64,000 nucleotides of DNA from positions 67,711,555 through 67,775,554 of the forward strand of contig NC_133333.1 in the NCBI RefSeq assembly GCF_042186555.1, in the 5' to 3' direction. Source of the stretch: Aquarana catesbeiana. Lineage: Eukaryota; Chordata; Amphibia; Anura; Ranidae. The notes under the pieces were generated by a model. It did not search any database. It saw nothing but the letters and a program-made list of their open reading frames with translations, and was not told where the DNA came from. Positions 30,176 through 44,289 of the stretch are shown here, one piece after another (the stretch's first letter is position 1; every line of letters begins with the position of its first letter). The position numbers were made by a program, and so were the translations under genes.

Positions 30176-33100
30176 ACAGTATTTACAGCTACCTGAAGAA
30201 AATTGCTGGTGTTCTTCTGATCCTATTAGTACCACAGCCAGGCAGCTACAGTATTTACAGTTAGTGTAGTACATCCTCGGCACAGTGTTCACCTAAAGCT
30301 ACCTGTAGAAGATTGGTGGTGTTTTTCTGATTCTATCACTACCGCAGGCAGCTACATTAATTACAAGTTAGTGTAGTGCGACCTATGCACAGTGTTCAGC
30401 TAAAGCTACACGTTAGTGTAGTGCGACCTCTGCACAATGTTCAGCTAAAGCTACAAGTTAGTGTAGTGCGACCTCTGCACAGTGTTCAACTAAACCTACA
30501 AGTTAGTGTAGTGCAACCTCTACACAGTGCTCAGCTAAAGCTACAAGTTAGTGTAGTGCGAACTCTGCACAGTGTTCAGCTAAAGCTACCTGTAGAAGGT
30601 TGGTGGTGTTTTCCTGATCCTATCACTACCGCAGGCAGCTACATTATTTACAAGTTAGTGTAGTGCGACCCCTGCACAGTGCTCAGCTAAAGCTACAAGT
30701 TAGTGTAGTGCGACCTCTGCACAGTGTTCAGCTAAAGCTACCTGTAGAAGGTAGGTGGTGTTTTCCTGATTCTATCACTACCGCAGGCAGCTACATTATT
30801 TACACGTTAGTGTAGTGCGACCTCTGCACAGTGTTCAGCTAAAGCTAAGAGTTAGTGTAGTGCGACCTCTGCACAGTGTTCAGCTAAAGCTAGAAGTTAA
30901 TGTAGTGCGAACTCTGCACAGTGTTCAGCTAAAGCAACAAGTTAGTTTTTTGCAACCTCTGCACAGTGTTCAGCTTAAGTTACCTGTAGAAGATTGGTGG
31001 TGTTTTTCTGATCCTATCACTACCGCAGGCAGCTACATTACTTACACGTTAGTGTAGTGCAACCTCTGCACAGTGTTCAGCTAAAGCTACAAGTTAGTGT
31101 AGTGCGACCTCTGCACAGTGTTCAGCTAAAGCTACAAGTTAGTGTAGTGCGACCTCTGCACAGTGTTCAACTAAACCTACAAGTTAGTGTAGTGCGACCT
31201 CTGCACAGTGCTCAGCTAAAGCTACAAGTTAGTGTAGTGCGACCTCTGCACAGTGTTCAGCTAAAGCAACAAGTTAGCGTAGTGCGACCTCTGCACAGTG
31301 TTCAGCTAAAGCTACAAGTTAGTGTAGTGCGACCTCTGCACAGTGTTCAGCTAAAGCTACAAGTTAGTGTAGTGCGACCTCTGCACAGTGCTCAGCTAAA
31401 GCTACAAGTTAGTTTTTTGCGACCTCTCCACAGTGTTCAGCTAAAGCTACCTGTAGAAGATTGGTGGTGTATTTCTGATCCTATCACTACCGCAGGCAGC
31501 TACATTATTTACACGTTGGTGTAGTGCGACCTCAGCACAGTGTTCAGCTAAAGCTACCTGTAGAAGGTTGATGGTGTTTTTCTGATCCAATCACTACCAC
31601 AGGCAGCTACATCATTTACACATTAGAGTAGTGCCTCCTTTGCACAGTGTTCAGCTAAAGCTACAAGTTAGTGTTGTGCGACCTCTGCACAGTGTTCAGC
31701 TAAAGCTACGAGTTAGTGTAGTGCGACCTCTGCACAGTGTTCAGCTAAAGCTACAAGTTAGTGTAGTGCGACCTCTGCACAGTGCTCATCTAAAGCTAAA
31801 AGTTAGTGTAGTGTGACCTCTGCACAGTGTTCAGCTAAAGCTACCTGTAGAAGGTTAGTGGTGTTTTTCTGATCCTATCACTACCGCAGGCAGCTACAAT
31901 ATTTACACATTAGTGTAGTGCGACCTCTGCACAGTGTTCAGCTAAAGCTACCTGTAGAAGGTTGGTGGCGTTTTCCTGATCCTATCACTACCATAGGCAG
32001 CTACATTATTTACAAGTTAGTGTAGTGTGACCTCTGCAAAGTGCTCAGCTAAAGCTACAAGTTAGTGTAGTGTGACCTCTGCACAGTGTTCAGCTAAAGC
32101 TACGAGTTAGTGTAGTGTGACCTCTGCACAGTGTTCAGCTAAAGCTACAAGTTAGTGTAGTGCGACCTCTGCACAGTGTTCAGCTAAAGCTACAAGTTAG
32201 TTTTTTGTAACCTCTGCATAGTGTTCAGCTAAATCTACCTTTAGAAGATTGGTGGTGTTTTTCTGATCCTATCACTACCGCAGGCAGCTACATTATTTAC
32301 ACGTTAGCGTAGTGCGACCTCTGCACAGTGTTCAGCTAAAGCTACAAGTTAGTGTAGTGCGACCTATGCACAGTGTTCAGCTAAAGCTACCTGTAGAAGG
32401 TTGGTGGTGTTTTCTTGATCCTATCACTACCGCAGGCAGCTACATTATTTAGAAGTTAGTGTAGTGTGTCCTCTGCACAGTGTTCAGCTAAAACTGCTAG
32501 TTAGTGTAGTGCGACCTCTGCACAGTGCTCAGCTAAAGCTACAAGTTAGTGTTGTGTGACTTCTGCACAGTGTTCAGTTAAAGCTTCAAATTAGTGTAGT
32601 GCGACCTCTGCAGAGTGTTCAGCTAAATCTACAAGTTAGTGTATTGCGACCTTTGCACAGTGTTCAGCTAAAGCTACCTGTAGAAGGTTGGTGGTGTTTT
32701 TCTGATCCTATCACTACCGCAGGCAGCTACATTATTTACACGTTAGCGTAGTGCGACCTCTGCACAGTGTTCAGCTAAAGCTACAAGTTAGTGTAGTGCG
32801 ACCTATGCACAGTGTTCAGCTAAAGCTACCTGTAGAAGGTTGGTGGTGTTTTCCTGATCCTATCACTACCGCAGGCAGCTACATTATTTACACGTTAGCG
32901 TAGTGCGACCTCTGCACAGTGTTCAGCTAAAGCTACAAGTTAGTGTAGTGCGACCTCTGCACAGAGTTCAGCTAAAGCTACAAGTTAGTGCAGTACGACT
33001 TCTGCAAAGTGCTCAGCTAAATCTACAAGTTAGTGAAGTGCGACCTCTGCACAGTGTTCAGCTAAAGCTGCGAGTTAGTGTAGTGCGACCTCTGCACAGT

Positions 33101-36100
33101 GTTCAGCTAAAGCTACAAGTTAGTGTAGTGCGACCTCTGCACAGTGTTCAGCTAAAGCTACAAGTTAGTGTAGTGCGACCTCTGCACGGTGTTCAGCTAA
33201 AACTACACAATAGTGTAGCGCGACCTCTGCACAGTGTTCAGCTAAAGCTACCTCTAGAAGGTTGGTGGTGTTTTCCTGATCCTATCACTACTGCAGGCAG
33301 CTACATTACTTACACGTTAGTGTAGTGCAACCTCTGCACAGTGCTCAGCTAAAGCTACAAGTTAGTCTAGTGCGACCTCTGCACAGTGCTCAGCTAAAGC
33401 TACCTCTAGAAGGTTGGTGGTGTTTTCCTGATCCTATCACTACCACAGGCACCTACATTACTTACACATTAGTGGAGTGTGACCTCTGCACAGTGTTTAG
33501 CCAAAGCTACAAGTTAGTGTAGTGCGACCTCTGCACAGTGCTCAGCTAAAGCTACAAGTAGTGTAGTGCTACCTCTGCACAGTGTTCAGCTAAAGCTACC
33601 TGTAGAAGGTTGGTGGTGTTTTCCTGATCCTATCACTACCGCAGGCAGCTACATTAGTTACAAGTTAGTGTAGTGAGACCTCTGCACAATGCTCAGCTAA
33701 AGCTACAAGTTAGTGTAGTGTGACCTCTGCACAGTGCTCAGCTAAAGCTACTTGTAGAAGGTTGGTGGTTTTTTCCTTATCCTATCACTACCGCAGGCAG
33801 CTACATTATTTACATGTTAGTGTAGTGAGACCTCTGCACAGTGCTCAGCTAAAGCTACAAATTAGTGTAGTGCGATCTGTGCACAGTGTTCAGCTAAAGC
33901 TACCTGTAGAAGGTTGGTGGTGTTTTTCTGATCCTATCACTATCGCAGGCAGCTACATTATTTCACGTTAGTGTAGTGCGACCTCTGCACAGTGTTCAGC
34001 TAAGGCTACAAGTTATTGTAGTGCGACCTCTGCACGGTGCTCAGCTAAATCTACAAGTTAGTGTAGTGCGATCTGTGCACAGTGTTCAGCTAAAGCTACC
34101 TGTAGAAGGTTGGTGATGTTTTCCTGATCCTATCACTTCTGCAGGCAGCTACATTATTTACAAATTAGTGTAGGGTGACCTCTGCACAGTGCTCAGCTAA
34201 AGCTACAAGTTAGTGTAGTGCGACCTCTGCATAATGTTCAGCTAAAGCTACCTGTAGAAGGTTGGTGGTGTTTTCCTGATCCTATCACTACCGCAGGCAG
34301 CTACATTATTTACAAGTTAGTGTAGTGAGACCTCTGCACAGTGTTTAGCTAAAGCTACAAGTTAGTGTAGTGCGACCTCTGCACAGTGTTCAGCTAAAGC
34401 TATAATTTAGTGTAGTTCGACCTCTGCACAGTATTCAGCTAAAGCTACAAGTTAGATTTTTGTAACCTCTGCACAGTGTTCAGCTAAAGCTACCTTTAGA
34501 AGATTGGTGGTGTTTTTCTGATCCTATCACTACCGCAGGCAGCTACATTATTTACACGTTAGTGTAGTGCGACCTCTGCACGGTTTTCAGCTAAAGCTAC
34601 CTGTAGAAGGTTGGTGGTGTTTTCCTGATCCTATCACTACCACAGGCAGCTACCTTATTCACAAGTTAGTGTAGTGAGACCTCTGCACAGTGCTCAGCCA
34701 AAGCTACAAGTTAGTGTAGTGCGACCTCTGCATAATGTTCAGCTAAAGCTACCTGTAGAAGGTTGGTGGTGTTTTCCTGATCCTATCACTACCGCAGGCA
34801 GCTACATTATTTACAAGTTAGTGTAGTGCGACCTCTGCACAGTGTTCAGCTAAAGCTACAAGTTAGTGTAGTACGACTTCTGCAAAGTGCTCAGCTAAAG
34901 CTACAAGTTAGTGTAGTGTGACCTCTGCACAGTGTTCAGCTAAAGCTACAAGTTAGTTTTTTGTAACCTCTGCACAGTGTTCAGCTAAAGCTACCTTTAG
35001 AAGATTGGTGGGGTTTTTCTGATCCTATCACTACCGCAGGCAGCTACATTATTTACACGTTAGTGTAGTGCGACCTATGCACAGTGTTCAGCTAAAACTG
35101 CTAGTTAGTGTAGTGCGACCTCTGCACAGTGCTCAGCTAAAGCTACAAGTTAGTGTTGTGTGACCTCTGCACAGTGTTCAGTTAAAGCTACGAGTTAGTG
35201 TAGTGCGACCTCTGCAGAGTGTTCAGCTAAATCTACAAGTTAGTGTAGTGCGACCTCTGCACAGTGTTCAGCTAAAGTTTCAAGGTAGTGTAGTGCGACC
35301 TCCTCATAGTGCTCAGCTAAAGCTATAAGTTAGTGTAGTTCGACCTCTGCACAGTGTTCAGCTAAAGCTACAAGTTAGTTTTTGCGACCTCTGCACAGTG
35401 TTAAGCTAAAGCTACCTGAAGAAGGTTGGTGGTGTTTTCCTGATCCTATCACTACCGCAGGCAGCTACATTATTTCACGTTAGTGTAGTGTGACCTCTGA
35501 ACAGTGTTTAGCTAAAGCTACAAGTTAGTGTAGTGCGACCTCTGCACAGCGTTCAGCTAAAGCTACCTGTGGAAGGTTGGTGGTGTTTTCCTGATCCTAT
35601 CACTTCCGCAGGCAGCTACATTATTTACAAGTTAGTGTAGTGCATCCTCTGCACAGTGTTCAGCTAAAGCTACAAGTTAGTGTAGTGCGACCTCTGCACA
35701 GTGTTCAGCTAAAGCTATGAGTTAGTGTAGTGCGACCTCTTCAAAGTGCTCAGCTAAAGCTACAAGTTAGTGCAGTGTGACCTCTGCACAGTGTTCAGCT
35801 AATGCTACAAGTTAGTGTAGGGCGACCTCTACACAGTGTTCAGCTGAAGCTACAAGTTAGTTTTTTCCGACCTCTGCACAGTGTTCAGCTAAAGCTACAA
35901 GTTAGTGTAGTGCGACCTCTGCACAGTGTTCAGCTAAAACTACACATTAGTGTAGTGCGACCACTGCTCAGTGCTCAGCTAAAGCTACAAGTTAGTGTAG
36001 TGCGACCTCTGCACAGTTTTCAGCTAAAGCTACCTGTAGAAGGTTGGTGGTGTTTTCCCAATCCTATCACTACCGCAGGCAGCTACATTATTTACAAGTT

Positions 36101-37054
36101 AGTGTAGTGCAACCTCTTCAAAGTGCTCAGCTAAAACTACAAGATAGTGTAGTGCGAACTCTGCACACTGTTCAGCTAAAGCTACCTGTAGAAGATTGGT
36201 GGTGTTTTTCTGATCCTATCACTAGCGCAGGCAGCTACATTATTTACAAGTTAGTGTAGTACATCCTCTGCACAGTGTTCAGCTAAAGCTACAAGTTAGT
36301 GTAGTGCGACCTCTGCACAGTGTTCAGCTAAAGCTACAATTTAGTGTAGTGCGACCTCTGCACAGTGTTCAGCTAAAGCTACAAGTTAGTTTTTTGTAAC
36401 CTCTGCACAGTGTTCAGCTAAAGCTACCTTTAGAAGATTGGTGGTGTTTTTCTGATCCTATCACTACCGCAGGCAGCTACATTATTTACACGTTAGTGTA
36501 GTGCGACCTCTGCACGGTGTTCAGCTAAAGCTACCTCTAGAAGGTTGGTGGTGTTTTCCTGATCCTTTCACTACCACAGGAAGCTACATTATTTACAAGT
36601 TAGTGTAGTGCGACCTCTGCACAGTGCTCAGCTAAAGCTACAAGTAGTGTAGTGCTACCTCTGCACAGTGTTCAGCTAAAGCTACCTCTAGAACGTTGGT
36701 GGTGTTTTCCTGATCCTTTCACTACCGCAGGCAGCTACATTATTTACACGTTATTGTAGTGCGACCTCTACACGGTGTTCAGCTAAAACTACACAATAGT
36801 GTACAGCGACCTCTGCACAGTGTTCAGCTAAAGCTACCTGTAGAAGGTTGGTGGTGTTTTCCTGATCCTATCACTACCACAGGCAGCTACCTTATTCACA
36901 AGTTAGTATAGTGAGACCTCTGCACAGTGCTCAGCTAAAGCTACAAGTTAGTGTAGTGCGACCTCTGCACAGTGTTCAGCTAAAGCTACCTGTAGAAGGT
37001 TGGTGGTGTTTTCCTGATCCTATCACTACCGCAGGCAGCTACATTATTTACATG

Positions 37055-40000
37055 TTAGCGTAGTGCGACCTCTGCACAGTGTTCTACGAAAGCTACAAGT
37101 TAGTGTAGTGCGACCTCTGCACAGTGTTCAGCTAAAGCTACAAGTTAGTGTAGTACGACTTCTGCAAAGTGCTCAGCTAAAGCTACAAGTTAGTGAAGTG
37201 CGACCTCTGCACAGTGTTCAGCTAAAGCTACGAGTTAGTGTAGTGCGACCTCTGCACAGTGTTCAGCTAAAGCTACCTGTAGAAGGTTGGTGGTGTTTTC
37301 CTGATCCTATCACTACCACAGGCAGCTACATTATTTACAAGTTAGTGTAGTGCGACCTCTGCACAGTGCTCAGCTAAAGCTACAAGTAGTGTAGTGCTAC
37401 CTCTGCACAGTGTTCAGCTAAAGCTACCTCTAGAAGGTTGGTGGTGTTTTCCTGATCTTTTCACTACCACAGGCAGCTACATTATTTACAAGTTAGTGTT
37501 GTGCATCCTCTGCACAGTGTTCAGCTAAAGCTACAGGTTAGTGTAGTGTAACCTCTGCACAGTGTTAAGCTAAAGATACAAGTTAGTGTAGTGCGACCTC
37601 TGCACAGTGTTTAGCTAAAGCTACAAGTTAGTGTTGTGTGACCTCTGCACAGTGTTCAGCTAAAGCTACGAGTTAGTGTAGTGCGACCTCTGCACAGTGT
37701 TCAGCTAAAGCTAAAAGTTAGTGTAGTGCGACCTCTGCACAGTGTTCAGCTAAAGCTAAAAGTTAGTGTAGTGCGACCTCTGCACAGTGCTCAGCTAATG
37801 CTAGAAATTAGTGTAGTGCGACCTCTGCAAAGTGTTCAGCTATATCTACCTGTAGAAGATTGGTGGTGTTTTTCTGATCCTATAACTACCGCAGGCAGCT
37901 ACATTATTTACACGTTAGTGTAGTGAGACCTCTGCACAGTGTTCAGCTAAAGCTACAAGTTAGTGTAGTGCGACCTCTGCAAAGTGCTCAGCTAAAGCTA
38001 CAAGTTAGTGTAGTTCAACCTCTGCAGTGTTCAGCTAAAGCTAAGAGTTAGTGTAGTGTGACCTCTGCACAGTGTTCAGCTAAAGCTACCTGTAGAAGGT
38101 TGGTGGTGTTTTCCTGATTCTATCACTACCGCATGCAGCTACATTATTTACAAGTTAGTGTAGTGCGTCCTCTGCACAGTGTTCAGCTAAAGCTACGAGT
38201 TAGTGTATTGCGACCTCTGTATAGTGTTCAGCTAAAGCTATGAGTTAGTGTAGTACAACCTCTGCACAGTGTTCAGCTAAAGCTACAAGTTAGTATAGTG
38301 TGACCTCTGTAGAGTGTTCAGCTAAAGCTACGAGTTAGTGTAGTGCGACCTCTGCACAGTGTTCAGCTAAAGCTACAAGTTAGTGTAGTGCGACCTCTGC
38401 ACAGTGTTCAGCTAAAGCTACCTGTAGAAGATTGGTGGTGTTTTTCTGATCCTATCACTACCGCAAGCATCTACATTATTTACATGTTAGTGTAGTGCGA
38501 CCTTTGCACAGTGTTCAGCTAAAGCTACAAGTTAGTGTAGTGCGACCTCTGCTCAGTGTTCAGCTAAAGCTACCTGTAGAAGGTTGGTGGTGTTTTCCTG
38601 ATTCTATCACTACCGCATGCAGCTACATTATTTAAAAGTTAGTGTAGTGCGTCCTCTGCACAGTGTTCAGCTAAAGCTACGAGTTAGTGTATTGCGACCT
38701 CTGTATAGTGTTCAGCTAAAGCTACGAGTTAGTGTAGTGCAACCTCTGCACAGTGTTCAGCTAAAGCTACAAGTTAGTATAGTGTGACCTCTGCAGAGTG
38801 TTCAGCTAAAGCTACGAGTTAGTGTAGTGCGACCTCTGCACAGTGTTCAGCTAAAGCTACAAGTTAGTGTAGTGCGACCTCTGCACAGTGTTCAGCTAAA
38901 GCTACCTGTAGAAGGTTGGTGGTGTTTTCCTGATCCTATCACTACCACAGGCAGCTACATTATTTACATGTTAGCGTAGTGCGACCTCTGCACAGTGTTC
39001 TACGAAAGCTACAAGTTAGTGTAGTGCGACCTCTACACAGTGTTCAGCTAAAGCTACAAGTTAGTGTAGTACGACTTCTGCAAAGTGCTCAGCTAAAGCT
39101 ACAAGTTAGTGAAGTGCGACCTCTGCACAGTGTTCAGCTAAAGCTACGAGTTAGTGTAGTGCGACCTCTGCACAGTGTTCAGCTAAAGCTACCTGTAGAA
39201 GGTTGGTGGTGTTTTCCTGATCCTATCACTACCACAGGCAGCTACATTATTTACAAGTTAGTGTAGTGCGACCTCTGCACAGTGCTCAGCTAAAGCTACA
39301 AGTAGTGTAGTGCTACCTCTGCACAGTGTTCAGCTAAAGCTACCTCTAGAAGGTTGGTGGTGTTTTCCTGATCCTTTCACTACCACAGGCAGCTACATTA
39401 TTTACAAGTTAGTGTAGTGCATCCTCTGCACAGTGTTCAGCTAAAGCTACAGGTTAGTGTAGTGTAACCTCTGCACAGTGTTAAGCTAAAGATACAAGTT
39501 AGTGTAGTGCGACCTCTGCACAGTGTTTAGCTAAAGCTACAAGTTAGTGTTATGTGACCTCTGCACAGTGTTCAGCTAAAGCTACGAGTTAGTGTAGTGC
39601 GACCTCTGCACAGTGTTCAGCTAAAGCTAAAAGTTAGTGTAGTGCGACCTCTGCACAGTGTTCAGCTAAAGCTAAAAGTTAGTGTAGTGCGACCTCTGCA
39701 CAGTGCTCAGCTAATGCTAGAAATTAGTGTAGTGCGACCACTGCAAAGTGTTCAGCTATATCTACCTGTAGAAGATTGGTGGTGTTTTTCTGATCCTATA
39801 ACTACCGCAGGCAGCTACATTATTTACACGTTAGTGTAGTGGGACCTCTGCACAGTGTTCAGCTAAAGCTACAAGTTAGTGTAGTGCGACCTCTGCAAAG
39901 TGCTCAGCTAAAGCTACAAGTTAGTGTAGTTCAACCTCTGCAGTGTTCAGCTAAAGCTAAGAGTTAGTGTAGTGTGACCTCTGCACAGTGTTCAGCTAAA

Positions 40001-40360
40001 GCTACCTGTAGAAGGTTGGTGGTGTTTTCCTGATTCTATCACTACCGCATGCAGCTACATTATTTACAAGTTAGTGTAGTGCGTCCTCTGCACAGTGTTC
40101 AGCTAAAGCTATGAGTTAGTGTATTGCGACCTCTGTATAGTGTTCAGCTAAAGCTATGAGTTAGTGTAGTACAACCTCTGCACAGTGTTCAGCTAAAGCT
40201 ACAAGTTAGTATAGTGTGACCTCTGTAGAGTGTTCAGCTAAAGCTACGAGTTAGTGTAGTGCGACCTCTGCACAGTGTTCAGCTAAAGCTACAAGTCAGT
40301 GTAGTGCGACCTCTGCACAGTGTCCAGCTAAAGCTACCTGTAGAAGATTGGTGGTGTTTT
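37055..40360 (+). repeat. Higher-order duplication in the array, period 1916 bp
   Basis: Landmarks repeat at a constant offset: 37063/38979, 37681/39597 and 38163/40079 all differ by 1916. Rare shared variants, such as CTACGAAAGC after TGTT and the contracted CTGCAGTG unit, prove block duplication and not chance similarity. The blocks diverge after about 38440/40356. Confidence 0.85.
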
Positions 40361-43300
40361 TCTGATCCTATCACTACCGCAGGCCACTACATTATTTACA
40401 CATTAGTGTAGTGTGACCTCTGCACAGTGTTCAGCTAAGGCTACAAGTTAGTGTAGTGCGACCTCTGCACAGTGCTCAGCTAATGCTAGAAATTAGTGTA
40501 GTGCGACCTCTGCAAAGTGTTCAGCTAAAGCTACCTGTAGAAGATTGGTGGTCTTTTTCTGATCCTATCACTACCGCAAGCATCTACATTATTTACATGT
40601 TAGTGTAGTACGACCTTTGCACAGTGTTCAGCTAAAGCTACAAGTTAGTGTAGTGCGACATCTGCTCAGTGTTCAGCTAAAGCTACCTGTAGAAGGTTGG
40701 TGGTGTTTTCCTGATTCTATCACTACCGCATGCAGCTACATTATTTATAAGTTAGTGTAGTGCGTCCTCTGCACAGTGTTCAGCTAAAGCTACGAGTTAG
40801 TGTATTGCGACCTCTGTATAGTGTTCAGCTAAAGCTACGAGTTAGTGTAGTGCAACCTCTGCACAGTGTTCAGCTAAAGCTACAAGTTAGTATAGTGTGA
40901 CCTCTGCAGAGTGTTCAGCTAAAGCTACGAGTTAGTGTAGTGCGACCTCTGCACAGTGTTCAGCTAAAGCTACAAGTTAGTGTAGTGCGACCTCTGCACA
41001 GTGTTCAGCTAAAGCTACCTGTAGAAGATTGGTGGTGTTTTTCTGATCCTATCACTACCGCAGGCAACTACATTATTTACACATTAGTGTAGTGTGACCT
41101 CTGCACAGTGTTCAGCTAAGGCTACAAGTTTGTGTAGTGCGACCTCTGCACAGTGCTCAGCTAATGCTAGAAATTAGTGTAGTGCGACCTCTGCAAAGTG
41201 TTCAGCTAAAGCTACCTGTAGAAGATTGGTGGTCTTTTTCTGATCCTATCACTACCGCAAGCAACCACATTATTTACATGTTAGTGTAGTGCGACCTTTG
41301 CACAGTGTTCAGCTAAAGCTACAAGTTAGTGTAGTGCGACCTCTGCTCAGTGTTCAGCTAAAGCTACCTGTAGAAGGTTGGTGATGTTTTCCTGATCCTA
41401 TCACTACCGCAAGAAGCTACATAATTTATAAGTTAGTGTAGTGCGACCTCTGCACAGTGCTCAGCTAAAGCTACCTGTAGAAGGTTGGTGGTGTTTTCCT
41501 GATCCTATCACTACCGCAAGCAGCTACTTTATTTACATGCTAGTGTAGTGCGACCTCTGCACAGTGTTCAGCTAAAGCTACAAGTTAGTGTAGTGTGACC
41601 TGTGCACAGGGTTCAGCTAAAGCTACAAGTTAGTGTAGTGCGACCTCTGCACAGTGTTCAGCTAAAGCTGCAAGTTAGTGTAGTGCGACCTCTGCACAAT
41701 GTTCAGCTGAAGCTATAAGTTAGTATAGTGCGACCTCTGCACAGTGCTCAGCTAAAGCTACAAGTTAGTGCAGTGAAACCTCTGCACAGTGTTCAGCTGA
41801 AGCTACAGGTTTGTTTTTTTGCGACCTAACCACAGTGTTCAGCTAAAGCTACTTGTAGAAGTTTGGTGTTTTTTTCTGATCCTATCACTACCGCAGGAAG
41901 CTACATTATTTACAAGATAGTGTAGTGTGACTTCTGCACAGTGCTCAGCTAAAGCTACAAGTTAGTGTAGTGTGACCTCTGCACAGTGTTCAGCTAAAGC
42001 TATAAGTTAGCATAGTGCAACCTCTGCACAGTGTTCAGCTAAAGCTATGGGTTAGTGTAGTGCGACCTCTGCACAGTGTTCAGCTAAAGCTGCCTGCAGA
42101 AGGTTGGTGATGTTTTCCTGATCCTTTCACTACCGCAGGCAGCTACATTATTTACACGTTAGTGTAGTGCGACCTCTGCACAGTGTTCAGCTAAAGCTAC
42201 AAGTTAGTGTAGTGTGACCTCTGCACAGTGCTCAGCTAAAGCTACAAGTTAGTGTAGTGCGACCTCTGCACAGTGTTTAACTAAAGCTACCTGTAGAAGG
42301 TTGGTGATGTTTTCCTGATCCTATCACTACCGCAGGCAGCTACATTATTTACAAGTTAGTGTAGTGCGACCTCTGCACAGTGTTCAGCTAAAGCTACAAG
42401 TTAGTGTAGTGCGACCTCTGCACAGTGTTCAGCTGAAGCTACAATTTTGTTTTTTGCGACCTCTGCACAGTGTTCAGCTAAAGCTAACTGTAGAAGGTTG
42501 GTGTTTTCTTCTGATCCCATCACTACCGCAGGCAGCTACATTTTTTACAAGTTAGTGTAGTGCGACCTGTGCACAGTGTTTAGCTAAAGCTACAAGTTAG
42601 TGTAGTGAAACCTCTGCACAGTGCTCAGCTAAAGCTACAAGTTAGTGTAGTGCAACCTCTACACAGTGTCCAGCTAAAGCTATAAGTTAGCGTATTGCGA
42701 CCTCTGCACAGTGTTCAGCTAAAGCTTCAAGTTAGTGTAGAGCAACCTCTGCACAGTGTTCAGCTAAAGCTAAGAGTTAGTGTAGTGCGACCTCTGCACA
42801 GTGTTCAGCTAAAGCTACAAGTTAGTTTTTTGCGACCTCTGCACAGTGTTCAGCTAAAGCTACCTGTAGAAGATTGGTGGTGTTTTTCTGATTCTATCAC
42901 TATGGCAGGCAACTACATTATTTACATGTTAGTGTAGTGCGACCTCTGCACAGTGTTCAGCTAAAGCTACAAGTTACTGTAGTGCGACCTCTGCACAGTG
43001 CTCAGCTAAAACTACAAGTTAGTGCAGTGCGATCTCTGCACAGTGTTCAGCTAAAGCTACCTGTAGAAGGTTGGTGGTGTTTTCCTGATCCTATCACTAC
43101 CACAGGCAGCTAAATTATTTACAAATTAGTGTAGTGAGACCTCTGCACAATGCTCAGCTAAAGCTACCTGTAGAAGGTTGGTGGTGTTTTCCTGATCCTA
43201 TCACTACCGCAGGCAGCTACATTATTTACAAAATAGTGTAGTGCGACCTCTGCACAGTGCTCCACTAAAGCTACAAGTTAGTGTAGTGCGACCTCTGCAC

Positions 43301-44289
43301 AGTGTTTAGCTAAAGCTACAAGTTAGTGTAGTGCGACCTCTGCACAGTGCTCAGCTAGAGCTACAAGTTAGTGTAGTGCAACCTCTGCGCAGTGTTCAGC
43401 TAAAGCTACCTGTAGGAAGTTGATATTGTTTTCATGATCCTATCACTACCGCAGGCAGCTACATTATTTACAAGTTAGTGTGGTGAGACCTCTGCACAGT
43501 GCTCAGCTAAAGCTACAAGTCAGTGTAGTGTGATCTCTGCACAGTGTTCAGCTAAAGCTACCTGTAGAAGGTTGGTGGTGTTTTCCTGATCCTATCACTA
43601 CCGCAGGCAGCTACATTATTTACAAATTAGTGTAGTGCAACCTCTGCACAGTGCTCTGCTAAAGTTAACTGTAGTAGGTTGGTGGCGTTTTCCTGATCCT
43701 ATCACTACTGCAGGCAGCTACATTATTTACAAATTAGTGTAGTGCGACCTCTGCACAGTGCCCTGCTAAAGCTACAATTTAGTGTAGTGCGACCTCTGCA
43801 CAGTATTCAGCTAAAGCTACAAGTTAGTTTTTTGCAACCTCTGCACAATGTTCAGCTAAATCTACCTGTAGAAGATTGGTGGTGTTTTTCTGATCCTATC
43901 ACTACGGCAGGCAGCTACATTATTTACAAGTTAGTGTAGTGCGACCTCTGCAAAGTGCTCAGCTAAAGCTACAAGTTAGTGTAGTGCGACCTCTGCACAG
44001 TGTTTAGCTAAAGCTACAAGTTAGTGTAGTGCGACCTCTGCACAGTGCTCAGCTAAAGCTACAAGTTAGTGAAGTGCAACCTCTGCACAGTGTTCAGGTA
44101 AAGCTATGAGTTAGTGTAGTGCGACCTCTGCACCGTGTTCAGCTAAAGCTACAAGTTAGTGTAGTGCAACCTCTGCACATTGTTCAGCTAAAGCTGCAAG
44201 TTAGTGTAGTTCGACCTCTGCACGGTGCTCAGCTAAAGCTACACGTTAGTGTAGTGCGACCTCTGCACATTGTTCAGCTAAAGCTACCT

